The notes below the pieces were generated by a model. That model was not told where the DNA came from. It made no database searches and saw only the letters and a program-made list of their open reading frames with translations. Positions 7,103-14,066 of a stretch of 23,792 bases of DNA are shown here, one piece after another. Each line of letters opens with the position of its first letter. Within the stretch, counting starts at the first letter, position 1. The translations under genes were made by a program, and so were the position numbers. Origin of the DNA: SIG622 sp045604705 (lineage in GTDB: Bacteria; Bacillota; Clostridia; Oscillospirales; CAG-382); the NCBI GenBank assembly GCA_045604705.1, contig JAZUOO010000014.1, positions 1 to 23,792 of the forward strand, given 5' to 3'.

Positions 7103-7762
7103 TTACGGATTACAGTGCTTACAGGGAGTGTATATTTTTTGTGCTTCATCGAGTTCTATTACCACACCATTGGAAGCATAGTTACACTCCTTTGTGTGAT
7201 ATTTGCTGCCGGTTTGAGTGATATATACATAATCGGTATTGGGTTCACTATATGTCCGGGTTTGTATACTGTAATCTTCAGGGTGAATGGCGTTCTGCTT
7301 ATTGATTAAACAGATATTATATGAAAATGACACTATTAGAAGTGCTGATAAAAGGCAAATTCCCAACGGTAAAATAAAGGTTGGGAAAGACTTGGGCCGC
7401 AACACGAGATGTGCAAACGTATCTGCCTGATATTCGGTTTCAATTGCATCAGAAACACGAAGGTGATTACCTTTCATATGCCCAAGAACAATATGTCCTA
7501 TTTCGTGTAATAAAAGGATTACTTTATCATTTGCGTGCAGTGTTTCACGTATAAAAATGATATTTGTATCCTGCGTATATGTAAATGCTGATTTCCCTAC
7601 TGCATATTCAGCTATATTATGACAGGTAAGTGCTTCATCATAATCATTGAACAGAATTACGCAGTAACCGAAGTGGTTTATATATTCTGTTAGAGTTTCA
7701 AATGTTATTTCTCCTCTTAATTGTTTCCGCACTTTTCGAGCGGCTTTTTGTGGATTTATCAT
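7103..7762 (-). CDS. ImmA/IrrE-like metalloprotease with membrane segment and C-terminal Cys-rich domain
   Basis: 219 residues in three parts. Residues 1-120: zincin domain with LLHEIGHIVLGH (H86, E87, H90) and the downstream acidic helix ETEYQADTFAHLVL. Residues about 127-148: one membrane helix. Residues about 177-219: YVYITQTGSKYHTKECNYASN...YTPCKHCNP (H189, C193, C214, C217), an Ada-type zinc-binding unit often fused to bacterial surface or membrane proteins. ImmA proteases of ICEBs1 and related elements cleave the phage repressor on induction. It lies 68 bases after the repressor gene in the same direction, the standard ImmR-ImmA arrangement. The membrane anchor is an unusual addition. 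GAAAGGACTG precedes the ATG. Confidence 0.88.
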   Translation of the reverse strand: MINPQKAARKVRKQLRGEITFETLTEYINHFGYCVILFNDYDEALTCHNIAEYAVGKSAFTYTQDTNIIFIRETLHANDKVILLLHEIGHIVLGHMKGNHLRVSDAIETEYQADTFAHLVLRPKSFPTFILPLGICLLSALLIVSFSYNICLINKQNAIHPEDYSIQTRTYSEPNTDYVYITQTGSKYHTKECNYASNGVVIELDEAQKIYTPCKHCNP

Positions 7763-7830
7763 TTTTTAACAGTCCTTTCTTTTTTTGCGGACTGCTATTG
7801 TGTTCGCTGAAAAATGTGTGCTACATTATT

Positions 7831-8250
7831 TTAAGTTAACTTCGGTTTCTTTCCTTTGGGAGCCTTGAAGTCGCCGCCGTATGCTGCGAGTTTCGGGGCT
7901 TCTTTTTTTGTCTGAATTTGCAATTTTACTTCCGATGCTTTATTCGGAAGAAGAATACGATTCACCGCTTCCTGAAGCTCAGGGTGGGAACGGTAGGAGT
8001 TTATAAGTCGAATTTCATCACTACTAAGTACAATGGTTGCTTCTTCTTTTGTGGGAGAATCTGTGTTGCCGAGAAGATAGTCAGGTGTCGTACATAGATA
8101 ATACGCAATTCCAAACAAAGTTGCCTTATTGGGGGCAGTTTCTCCTTTTTCCCATTTTTTTATTTGGTTTTTTCCGATTTCTAAATCTTCAGAAAGTTTT
8201 TTTCTTGTAATCTCTTTTTCTTTTAATAATAAATCTATTCTTTTAATCAT
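7831..8250 (-). CDS. XRE-family phage repressor (ImmR/CI-like)
   Basis: 139 residues from ATG at 8250; the frame extends four codons to GTG at 8262, but that GTGAGGTT is the ribosome binding site. Residues about 1-60 are a standard helix-turn-helix (LLKEKEITRKKLSEDLEIGKNQ, then KWEKGETAPNKATLFGIAYYLCTTPDYLLG). The C-terminal part (SSDEIRLINSYRSHPELQEAVNRILL) is short and lacks a LexA-type peptidase Ser/Lys domain, so it should be removed by the neighbouring ImmA-like protease and not by RecA-driven self-cleavage. It is divergent from the early operon and probably binds the TCCC-N6-GGGA sites upstream. Confidence 0.92.
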   Translation of the reverse strand: MIKRIDLLLKEKEITRKKLSEDLEIGKNQIKKWEKGETAPNKATLFGIAYYLCTTPDYLLGNTDSPTKEEATIVLSSDEIRLINSYRSHPELQEAVNRILLPNKASEVKLQIQTKKEAPKLAAYGGDFKAPKGKKPKLT

Positions 8251-8290
8251 TATGAACCTCACAAATCAAACAAAATTTTTACGCAGAATT

Positions 8291-8304
8291 TGTGCATTTG
8301 CACA
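8291..8304. promoter_or_regulatory. Palindrome upstream of the repressor gene
   Basis: TGTGCA-TT-TGCACA, a perfect 6-base inverted repeat, 41 bases before the repressor start and distinct from the TCCC-N6-GGGA sites. A possible operator for a Cro-like protein on the repressor's own promoter. Confidence 0.45.
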
Positions 8305-8308
8305 GAAA

Positions 8309-8322
8309 TCCCGAAAAAGGGA
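8309..8322. promoter_or_regulatory. Operator-like site 1 (TCCC-N6-GGGA)
   Basis: TCCC GAAAAA GGGA. It has the same half-sites and spacing as the site inside the early promoter; left ends are 41 bases apart, close to four helical turns, so dimers would bind the same face of DNA. Confidence 0.55.
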
Positions 8323-8341
8323 ACAAAATACATAAAAACGC

Positions 8342-8370
8342 TTGACAAATCCCGCACAGGGGATTATAAT
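8342..8370 (+). promoter_or_regulatory. Early operon promoter, consensus
   Basis: Perfect TTGACA (8342-8347) and TATAAT (8365-8370) with 17-base spacing. The first start codon downstream is at 8439. No other strong promoter is apparent before 18687, so this probably drives the entire early operon. Confidence 0.92.
8348..8365. promoter_or_regulatory. Operator-like site 2 inside the early promoter
   Basis: AATCCC-N6-GGGATT fills the spacer between -35 and -10. Repressor bound here would exclude RNA polymerase directly. The core repeats site 1 at 8309. Confidence 0.62.
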
Positions 8371-8438
8371 ATATTCACAAGGTTAATTTCTGTCCTAATT
8401 ATAACACAGAGAACAGAAGTTGTCAAGGAGGTGGAAGA

Positions 8439-8648
8439 ATGGAAAAAAGCTTTGAGGAGAGAGTAGGGAGAAACCTTAACATGATTCTTTACGACAAAAA
8501 AATATCCCAGTCGGAGGTTGCTAATGCAGCAGGTATTTCAGAAGCTGCTGTTTCCAAGATGTTGAACGGAATTAAAGTCCCAAGTGCGGAAAAGATGACT
8601 ATCATTGAGAAGTATCTCGGAATCTCGCACGAGGATTTAACAAGGTGA
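8439..8648 (+). CDS. Cro-like XRE regulator
   Basis: 69 residues, almost entirely one helix-turn-helix: LNMILYDKKISQSEVANAAG, then ISEAAVSKMLNGIKVPSAEKM, then IIEKYLGISHEDL. It is the first gene of the early operon, divergent from the repressor, with AAGGAGGTG eight bases before the ATG. This is the position of Cro in lambda-like switches; it probably represses the repressor promoter after induction. Confidence 0.88.
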   Translation: MEKSFEERVGRNLNMILYDKKISQSEVANAAGISEAAVSKMLNGIKVPSAEKMTIIEKYLGISHEDLTR

Positions 8649-8661
8649 AAGGAGTAATATT

Positions 8662-8847
8662 ATGCTCAAACTTGAAAAGCAGATAGACGAGTTTCTTGAG
8701 GAAACACGACGTCAGCGAGATTATCATCGTGATATGACAGCTGTAATGCGTAAGGTTACAAAGTCTGCTCAGGACCTGAAGCGTAATCTTGCAAAGCTCG
8801 AAGAAATTGAAAAGGTTTATTCTGAATCAGTGAAAGGAGTGACTTAA
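8662..8847 (+). CDS. Small coiled-coil protein
   Basis: 61 residues, charged and helical throughout (KLEKQIDEFLEETRRQRDYH...LKRNLAKLEEIEKVYSES), consistent with a dimeric coiled coil. GAAAGGAG precedes the ATG 13 bases after the Cro-like gene, and its TAA abuts the next ATG. Function unknown. Confidence 0.7.
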   Translation: MLKLEKQIDEFLEETRRQRDYHRDMTAVMRKVTKSAQDLKRNLAKLEEIEKVYSESVKGVT

Positions 8848-9096
8848 ATGCCGAGAATGGGGCAGCAAAAACGGACTCAAATGGAACAGAACATTATTTG
8901 TGTAATTTCTGCCGAATGTGCAAAGCTTGGTTATACGAGAAAGGACTTTGAAAAAAAAGCGTTATTTTCTCCGAGCACGTACAACAACAGGAAAAACAAT
9001 CCCGGTACTTTTACTCTTTCTGAGTTATGTACTATTTCTAAAGTGCTTAACACTACGGTAGACAATCTGCTCTCCGGAAGAATCGCAGGTACTTAG
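8848..9096 (+). CDS. Small helix-turn-helix DNA-binding protein
   Basis: 82 residues. ISAECAKLGYTRKDFEKKALFSPSTYNNRKNNPGTFTLSELCTISKVLNTTVDNLL has the five-helix plan of XRE-type domains with the recognition helix near STYNNRKN. The ATG directly follows the previous TAA; GAAAGGAGTG lies inside the upstream gene. Probably a second early regulator. Confidence 0.75.
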   Translation: MPRMGQQKRTQMEQNIICVISAECAKLGYTRKDFEKKALFSPSTYNNRKNNPGTFTLSELCTISKVLNTTVDNLLSGRIAGT

Positions 9097-9121
9097 AACA
9101 TATATGAAAGGAGAAATCAAA

Positions 9122-9307
9122 ATGCCCGGCTATGAAATTACATATCACGGTGACGGATTCGAGGTCATCATCAAGGCTGATACATCCGCAAAGCTTACGG
9201 TCCTGCGTGGTGCTATCAGGGGCAGTCTTGTAGGATTAAAAATCAACGGTGTAAGTGACAAGGAAAGGACGGTGATGATAGGTGAACGCAAAAAAGAAGA
9301 TAATTAA
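9122..9307 (+). CDS. Hypothetical small phage protein
   Basis: 61 residues (MPGYEITYHGDGFEVIIKADTS...). The frame opens at an ATG at 9104, but GAAAGGAG lies just after that codon, so ATG 9122 is the real start. Alternating polar/hydrophobic residues suggest a small beta-rich fold. No family recognised. Confidence 0.65.
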   Translation: MPGYEITYHGDGFEVIIKADTSAKLTVLRGAIRGSLVGLKINGVSDKERTVMIGERKKEDN

Positions 9308-9491
9308 AGGAATATACATTGCCGGTGCGGTTTCTGTATTATCGGCACTTGCAGGGTTAATTATGTTATTCTGCTGTGTTTGTCTTTTAGAAAACGGAAG
9401 TATTGGTTTTACCAAAAGCCTTTTAATTGGAGGTATCGGAGCAGCATTGTTTATGCCGATGATTATTCTTCAGCAATTATTTGGGAGGTAG
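9282..9491 (+). CDS. Small membrane protein, two helices
   Basis: 69 residues from GTG at 9282, overlapping the previous gene by 26 bases in another frame. Two hydrophobic stretches (about 8-33 and 44-65) with a basic N-terminus (NAKKKIIKG) predict a hairpin in the membrane. Small early membrane proteins of phages may alter the host envelope or exclude other phages; no function can be assigned. Confidence 0.65.
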   Translation: MNAKKKIIKGIYIAGAVSVLSALAGLIMLFCCVCLLENGSIGFTKSLLIGGIGAALFMPMIILQQLFGR

Positions 9492-9494
9492 AAA

Positions 9495-10148
9495 ATGACA
9501 GAGAAATTAAGAGATGATGTTCTTCTATATTGGAGGGATACAAAAAAGGACAAGGATGCACTTGTGCGAACCTCCGAATTATTCGATATTACAATAGATG
9601 AAGTTAAGGATATTCTTAATATTAAGACTTCGAGTAAGGCTCGATTCTGGAACGATGAAAATGTATTCAGACTCAAGGCATATATTGCACAGGGTATGGG
9701 AAATACGGAAATTGCAAAGCAACTCGGATGCAAACCTCAGGCAGTTGCGGATTATAAAAGAAGGTGTGGCTTAACCTTAAAGGGTAAAAAAGCAAAAAGT
9801 AAAAAGAAAGAGCCTCCGGCGTTTGCAGACACCGAAAGCCCGAAGAAGAACAATTGTAACGACACACAAGTTTCTTCTGTTAATAATTATAACACAATTA
9901 ATACGACTTGTCAAGAGCAAACCGACTGTGTGCCGGCTACTGTTCCTTATGAAGATTATTATAAGATTTTTTCTGCATTAAATAACACAAAGCAGCTCCT
10001 TCATACAGCAGGGCTGATTCTCGAAACTGCAAGGCGTGCCGGTTCTTCTTGGCATATTACTTCTTCAAGCAAGGATAGATGCTGCGAAATGTATGAAATG
10101 TTAATTGTTATGGCTATCGACAAAATTCGTACAGCAGAAGGTGAGTGA
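9495..10148 (+). CDS. Helix-turn-helix protein of the early region
   Basis: 217 residues. The middle (FWNDENVFRLKAYIAQGMGN, then TEIAKQLGCKPQAVADYKRRCGL, about 51-96) is a Myb/homeodomain-like helix-turn-helix. It is followed by a Lys-rich linker (KGKKAKSKKKEP), a low-complexity polar stretch rich in Asn/Thr, and a C-terminal helical domain with several Cys. The N-terminus also resembles a small DNA-binding fold. GGGAGGTAG ribosome binding site overlaps the previous stop. Exact role unknown; a transcription regulator or DNA-organising protein is likely. Confidence 0.72.
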   Translation: MTEKLRDDVLLYWRDTKKDKDALVRTSELFDITIDEVKDILNIKTSSKARFWNDENVFRLKAYIAQGMGNTEIAKQLGCKPQAVADYKRRCGLTLKGKKAKSKKKEPPAFADTESPKKNNCNDTQVSSVNNYNTINTTCQEQTDCVPATVPYEDYYKIFSALNNTKQLLHTAGLILETARRAGSSWHITSSSKDRCCEMYEMLIVMAIDKIRTAEGE

Positions 10149-10149
10149 C

Positions 10150-10467
10150 ATGAGAAATAAAAAAAGAAAATACACACCAAAGGAAGAAATTGCGAGTGCA
10201 TCAAACCCTTTCCCGTGTGCATACAACCTGTATTATATGCTTGATATGCCTGCTCCGTTGGCGGTTCGTGTATTTGCGGAAATAATGCGTACAGGGAACA
10301 TGGTTAAAGTTACGGAATATCTTTATGAAAGCGGATTGAAGCATGGAACGGATATAAAAAACACATTCAGAAACAGTTCAATCAAATACCGTGAAGATAT
10401 TCAGGTAAGATTTGATTACATAACTGCACTTATGCATGAACTGAGCTTCAGAAAGGAGAATAAATGA
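10150..10467 (+). CDS. Hypothetical early phage protein
   Basis: 105 residues (MRNKKRKYTPKEEIASASNPFPCAYNLYYMLDM...). The frame extends 15 codons further upstream inside the previous gene, but AGAAGGTGAG sits just before ATG 10150, which is one base past the previous stop. Basic N-terminus, helical remainder. No family recognised. Confidence 0.68.
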   Translation: MRNKKRKYTPKEEIASASNPFPCAYNLYYMLDMPAPLAVRVFAEIMRTGNMVKVTEYLYESGLKHGTDIKNTFRNSSIKYREDIQVRFDYITALMHELSFRKENK

Positions 10468-10673
10468 CAAAATTTGATTTCAGACAGGAGCTTATCGACA
10501 ACGACAGATATTTTATTTCTAAATCCGCAAAGGAAGATGAAGATAACGAGGTCATCGGAGAATGTGCTTTTTGCGGTGCCGATATTTTAGAGAATGACGT
10601 GGACTACCTTATTAACGACAAAAAAAGGCTTGGAATTTGTGCTCTTTGTCTTGATAAGTGTCACTGGGGGTAA
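10464..10673 (+). CDS. Small zinc-binding protein
   Basis: 69 residues; ATGA overlap with the previous gene. GECAFCGADIL and RLGICALCLDKC give two CxxC knuckles about 34 residues apart, a treble-clef or zinc-ribbon arrangement. It directly precedes the recombination nuclease. Confidence 0.72.
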   Translation: MTKFDFRQELIDNDRYFISKSAKEDEDNEVIGECAFCGADILENDVDYLINDKKRLGICALCLDKCHWG

Positions 10674-10676
10674 TGT

Positions 10677-11474
10677 ATGACAGAAAGAGAATACAGACAG
10701 CACCCTGCCGTTTCAAGGTCAGAGCTGTGGTACATTTCCGAATCACCGGAAAAATTCAAGTATCACAAAGAAAACCCGGAAGAACCTACACCGACACTGC
10801 TTTTCGGTCAGCTCTTTCACAAAATGGCACTTGAGCCGGAAACGCTGCACGATGAATTTGCAATTATTCCCGATTTTGACAGGCGGACAAAGGCAGGCAG
10901 AGAAGCATATTCGGAATTTCTTTCAGAGGCAGGCGAAAAGATTGTTGTAACAGGAGATATGTATGCTCTTTCAGAGGCTATGTGTAAAGCTCTTTACAGT
11001 AATTCTTTTGTGAAAAGGCTTCTTTCCGGTGAACGCGAAAAGGTGTTCTTTTGGACTGATGAGCTGACAGGGGAACAGTGCAAGTGCAGAGCTGACTGTA
11101 TTACCCAGGTCGGAGAGCATCCTCTAATAATCGACCTCAAAACGGCTGCGTGTGCCGAGAGTGAGGCATTTATGAAGGCGGCAATAAAACACGGGTACGA
11201 CTTTCAGTCGGGTATGTACTCTGAGGGTGTAAAGACGGTTACAGGCAAGGAACACGGTTTTGTATTTATCGTTATCGAAAAGGACCCTCCGTTTGCCGTG
11301 AACATACTTCAGTCTGACAAGCTTTTTGTAACACGAGGGTATGACCTTTTTCGGGAATACATCGGAATATATCACGACTGCAAAACTACAGGGAACTGGT
11401 ACGGTTATCTTGGTAGGCAAAATATGATAAACAATTTAGGACTTCCAAGCTATCTTGCAAAGGAAGTTGAATGA
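10677..11474 (+). CDS. PD-(D/E)XK exonuclease of the phage recombination module (RecE/Exo8-like, DUF3799 type)
   Basis: 265 residues. The start VSRSELWYISESPEKFKYHKE and LLFGQLFHKMALEPE (H48) are typical of the DUF3799/RecE-like group. Catalytic motifs are intact: D140 in CKCRADCI, D153 and K155 in LIIDLKTA, and Y174-DFQSGMYSEG with the QxxxY motif. It should resect double-stranded ends to give 3' single strands. It is followed without a gap by a probable annealing protein and then SSB, completing a Red/RecET-like module. The stop overlaps the alternative start of the next gene. Confidence 0.9.
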   Translation: MTEREYRQHPAVSRSELWYISESPEKFKYHKENPEEPTPTLLFGQLFHKMALEPETLHDEFAIIPDFDRRTKAGREAYSEFLSEAGEKIVVTGDMYALSEAMCKALYSNSFVKRLLSGEREKVFFWTDELTGEQCKCRADCITQVGEHPLIIDLKTAACAESEAFMKAAIKHGYDFQSGMYSEGVKTVTGKEHGFVFIVIEKDPPFAVNILQSDKLFVTRGYDLFREYIGIYHDCKTTGNWYGYLGRQNMINNLGLPSYLAKEVE

Positions 11475-11494
11475 AAGTAAAGGAGAATGAAACA

Positions 11495-12349
11495 ATGGAT
11501 AATTCAGTAATAAACTATGAAAGCCAGATGCCCAATATGCCGAATATGAACAGCGGTGTGGTGGCACAGATGGATAAAATCAACCAGGGAACTGTTGCCA
11601 TTGAGGCATCAAGAGCTATTGCGGAGGCACAGGGAAAGCTTGTAATTGCAAAGAGATTTCCTCGTGATGAGATACAAGCATATGCAAAGGCGATGGAAGC
11701 TTGTCAGAGACCTACAATGGCAGAAAAGGCATTTTATTCGTTTCCCCGTGGCGGTCAGACGGTAGAAGGTCCGACAATCAGGTTTGCCGAAGAACTTGCA
11801 AGATGTTGGGGGAATATTGACTACGGTATCAAAGAACTTTCTCAGGATGACGGCAAGAGCGAAATGCAAGCTTATGCATGGGATTTGGAAACAAATGCAC
11901 AGAGCGTTCAGAACTTCACAAATCCTCATCAGAGAGAAAACAAAGGCAAAATGGTATCTCTTACAAGTCAGCGTGACATATACGAGAACAATGCAAATAT
12001 GGCGACACGCAGACTCCGTTCCCGTATACTTGCGATACTTCCTTCGTGGTTTGTTGAGGACGCTATTGCTGAGTGCAAGAAAACTATTGCCGGTGGAAGT
12101 GATATTCCTCTTATTGACAGAGTAAAGAAGATGGTTGTGACATTCTCGAAGCTCGGTGTATCGCAGGAGCAGCTTGAAAAGCGTCTGAAGCGAAAGATTG
12201 ATACTATGACGGTAGATGACCTTACGGACTATATCGGAATATTCAACGCTATAAAGAATGGTGAGAGCAAGGCTTCTGAATGGTTTGAGACCGAAACCGA
12301 AGCGACTGGACTTACGGAGGCATTGAACAGTGAATATAACGGTACTTGA
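11495..12349 (+). CDS. Probable phage single-strand annealing recombinase
   Basis: 284 residues from ATG 11495, chosen because AAAGGAG lies 9 bases before it; ATG 11471 in frame is an alternative that overlaps the nuclease by four bases. Distinctive blocks: IEASRAIAEAQGKLVIAKRF, PTMAEKAFYSFPRGG, GPTIRFAEELARCWGNIDYG, AYAWDLETNAQSVQNFTNPH and NNANMATRRLRSRILAILP. I recognise this as a widespread phage family found with RecE-like nucleases, usually left unnamed, and distinct from RecT in sequence. Its place between nuclease and SSB is the evidence for annealing activity; catalytic proof is not possible from sequence. Confidence 0.75.
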   Translation: MDNSVINYESQMPNMPNMNSGVVAQMDKINQGTVAIEASRAIAEAQGKLVIAKRFPRDEIQAYAKAMEACQRPTMAEKAFYSFPRGGQTVEGPTIRFAEELARCWGNIDYGIKELSQDDGKSEMQAYAWDLETNAQSVQNFTNPHQRENKGKMVSLTSQRDIYENNANMATRRLRSRILAILPSWFVEDAIAECKKTIAGGSDIPLIDRVKKMVVTFSKLGVSQEQLEKRLKRKIDTMTVDDLTDYIGIFNAIKNGESKASEWFETETEATGLTEALNSEYNGT

Positions 12350-12764
12350 GGGCAGACTTGTCCGTGATATAGAGTTAAAGCAAACACAAAGCGGTGTTCC
12401 TGTTGCTTCCTTTACTCTTGCGGTAAACCGTCAGTATAGAAGCGGCGAGGACACACAGGCGGATTTTATAAACATTGTTGCTTGGAGACATTCTGCTGAA
12501 TTTGTGGCAAAATACTTCAGAAAAGGTGACGGAATGTCAGTTGTAGGCAGTATTCAGACAAGAAATTACACAGATAACGCAGGACAGACAAGGAATGTTT
12601 TTGAGGTTGTGGCACAGAGTGTGGAGTTTCCTCTCGGTAGGTCGAAGCAGAGCACGCAGGAGAGCGTTTCAGGTGTTTCGGGTGCAATTCCCGGTGCTGA
12701 AGGGAACACGGCTGAAAACGCCTCTTTTGAAGCCGTAGGCAACGAAGACGATTTGCCCTTTTAA
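12330..12764 (+). CDS. ssb: Single-stranded DNA-binding protein
   Basis: 144 residues from GTG 12330, overlapping the annealing gene by 20 bases. OB fold about 1-105 (NITVLEGRLVRDIELKQTQS, FTLAVNRQYRSG, DFINIVAWRHSAEFVAKYFRKG, VVGSIQTRNYTDNAGQTRNVFEV). A flexible Gly/Ser/Ala linker leads to the acidic tip NEDDLPF, the peptide that recruits host replication and repair partners. Works with the nuclease and annealing protein and at the replication fork. Confidence 0.95.
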   Translation: MNITVLEGRLVRDIELKQTQSGVPVASFTLAVNRQYRSGEDTQADFINIVAWRHSAEFVAKYFRKGDGMSVVGSIQTRNYTDNAGQTRNVFEVVAQSVEFPLGRSKQSTQESVSGVSGAIPGAEGNTAENASFEAVGNEDDLPF

Positions 12765-12789
12765 TGAATGTAGAAACGGAATTTGAAAA

Positions 12790-13236
12790 ATGACAGTTAT
12801 ATGTGATACAAGAGAAAAAAAGAACGGGCACATTCTGAGCTATTTTGATATGAAAAGTATACCGTACAAGGTACAGAAGCTTGATACTGGTGACTATCAG
12901 ATTGAGAGCAATGACGGTATTGTGATAGACCGAAAGCAAAACCTTGACGAGATGGCGACAAATCTTATGAACAAAAAAGACCATTCAAGATTTTGGAAAG
13001 AGGTACGCAGGGCACATCTCTCGAAAACAAAAATGATTGTGCTCTGCGAGCACAGTCGGAATGTAAAGTCGATTGAAGATGTCGCAAATTGGCACAGTAA
13101 ATTTTCTCCGGTGTCCGGGCGTGCTCTTATGGATGAGATTTACAGGGTCCATACCGCCTATGGAGTGGAGTTTATGTTCTGCTCGAAAGCTGAAACCGCA
13201 GGTAAAATACTTGATTTGCTCGGATTTGAGGTATAA
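12790..13236 (+). CDS. ERCC4-type (XPF/Mus81-like) nuclease
   Basis: 148 residues. VICDTREKK at the N-terminus, LDTGDYQIE and GIVIDRKQNLDEM form the ERCC4 active-site pattern (D..GDY...(E/D)RKxxxD), here with DRK in place of ERK. It should cut branched DNA. No helicase or HhH domain is present, as usual for phage members. Follows ssb by 25 bases and precedes the initiator by two, so it is part of the recombination/replication cluster. Confidence 0.85.
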   Translation: MTVICDTREKKNGHILSYFDMKSIPYKVQKLDTGDYQIESNDGIVIDRKQNLDEMATNLMNKKDHSRFWKEVRRAHLSKTKMIVLCEHSRNVKSIEDVANWHSKFSPVSGRALMDEIYRVHTAYGVEFMFCSKAETAGKILDLLGFEV

Positions 13237-13238
13237 AA

Positions 13239-14057
13239 ATGGTTACAAACGGATACATAAAAATCTTTCGGTCACTTCTTTCCTGGGAGTGGTACGAGGA
13301 TGCAAATACATTCAGAGTATTTATTCATTTACTGCTTACTGCAAGCTATGAAGATAAAAAATGGCGTGGTTTGGCGATTGAAAGAGGTGCGAGGGTATGC
13401 AGTATTGCGACACTTGCAAGTGAGCTTGATTTATCTCCCCGTGAGGTCAGAACGGCACTCGAACACCTTGAAAGCACCGGGGAGATTACGCAGGCTTCCT
13501 ATCCTAAGTTCAGAGTTGTCAAAATAGTCAAATTTGACAAGTTTCAAAAAAACGACAAGGTAAGCGACAAGATAACCGACAAAGTAGCGACAAGCAAAGC
13601 GACAAAGTGCCGACAAAGTGAAAACCCAAGTATAAGTGTAAAAACAGGTATGGAAATTTTTGGAAGCGACAAGGTAAGCGACAGAAAAACGACAAGCAAA
13701 GTGCAGGCTGAGCGGCAAACAAGCGACAAGCAAGCGACAACATCTAAAGAATATAAAGAAATAAAAGAATATAAAGAAGTAGAAGAAGCAAAAAACGCAC
13801 CGACTCCACCGACTTTGGAGGAAGTGAGAAAATTTTGTTTTGAACGTCAGAGCATAATAGACCCTGCGAGGTTTTACAACTACTATTCAAAGCAAGGATG
13901 GAATATCGGAGATTGGAAGGTCAAGGTCGAGGAATGGGAGAACAACAAGTTTTCAACCTCAGACCGTGAAAGAGTGGAAAAGCTTGCAAATTACCGAAGC
14001 TTTGAAGGCTCGGACCGGAGTGACATTAATCTCGATGACTTTATTGAAAATATTTGA
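13239..14057 (+). CDS. Phage replication initiator / replisome organiser with DnaD-like C-terminus
   Basis: 272 residues. N-terminal winged helix (about 1-95): GYIKIFRSLLSWEWYEDANT...ATLASELDLSPREVRTALEHL, the usual origin-binding domain. The middle (about 105-180) is a low-complexity, Lys/Ser/Asp/Thr-rich linker (repeats of SDK, TDK, TSK) encoded by the iteron array. The C-terminus (PTPPTLEEVRKFCFERQSII, YNYYSKQGWNIGDWKVKVEEWE) is the DnaD-like helicase-loading segment. No DnaC/DnaI or helicase gene follows, so it probably recruits the host helicase. Lambda O, whose origin lies inside its own gene, is the model. Confidence 0.87.
   Translation: MVTNGYIKIFRSLLSWEWYEDANTFRVFIHLLLTASYEDKKWRGLAIERGARVCSIATLASELDLSPREVRTALEHLESTGEITQASYPKFRVVKIVKFDKFQKNDKVSDKITDKVATSKATKCRQSENPSISVKTGMEIFGSDKVSDRKTTSKVQAERQTSDKQATTSKEYKEIKEYKEVEEAKNAPTPPTLEEVRKFCFERQSIIDPARFYNYYSKQGWNIGDWKVKVEEWENNKFSTSDRERVEKLANYRSFEGSDRSDINLDDFIENI
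13553..13740 (+). repeat. Iteron array, probable replication origin
   Basis: CGACAA occurs exactly at 13553, 13565, 13577, 13588, 13600 and 13611, then 13667, 13690, 13724 and 13735; near copies at 13679 (CGACAG) and 13713 (CGGCAA) fill the second block. Within blocks the spacing is 11 or 12 bases, or about twice that. Since 11 is not a multiple of three, the copies change codon register, so they are kept as DNA sites and not as a peptide repeat. Confidence 0.8.
13741..13795. other. AT-rich stretch next to the iterons, candidate unwinding element
   Basis: Immediately after the last iteron come AT-rich repeats of the type AAAGAATAT / AAAGAAATA, almost free of C on the plus strand. This is the expected position and composition of a duplex-unwinding element. 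It encodes the YKEIKEYKEVEE part of the initiator. Confidence 0.55.
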
Positions 14058-14066
14058 GGTAAGTAT

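Noticed and set aside
12517..12984. Long minus-strand frame opposite ssb and the ERCC4-type nuclease
   Set aside because: Both plus-strand genes have clear family motifs; the antisense frame has no ribosome site and shadow-like composition.
13553..13740. Repeats as a CRISPR array
   Set aside because: The unit is 6 bases with 11-12 base steps inside a coding gene; no 25-40 base repeat or spacer pattern.
13431..13743. Minus-strand frames over the iteron array (Leu/Ser/Cys-rich peptides)
   Set aside because: They are repeat-driven shadows of the iterons, overlapping in three frames without ribosome sites.
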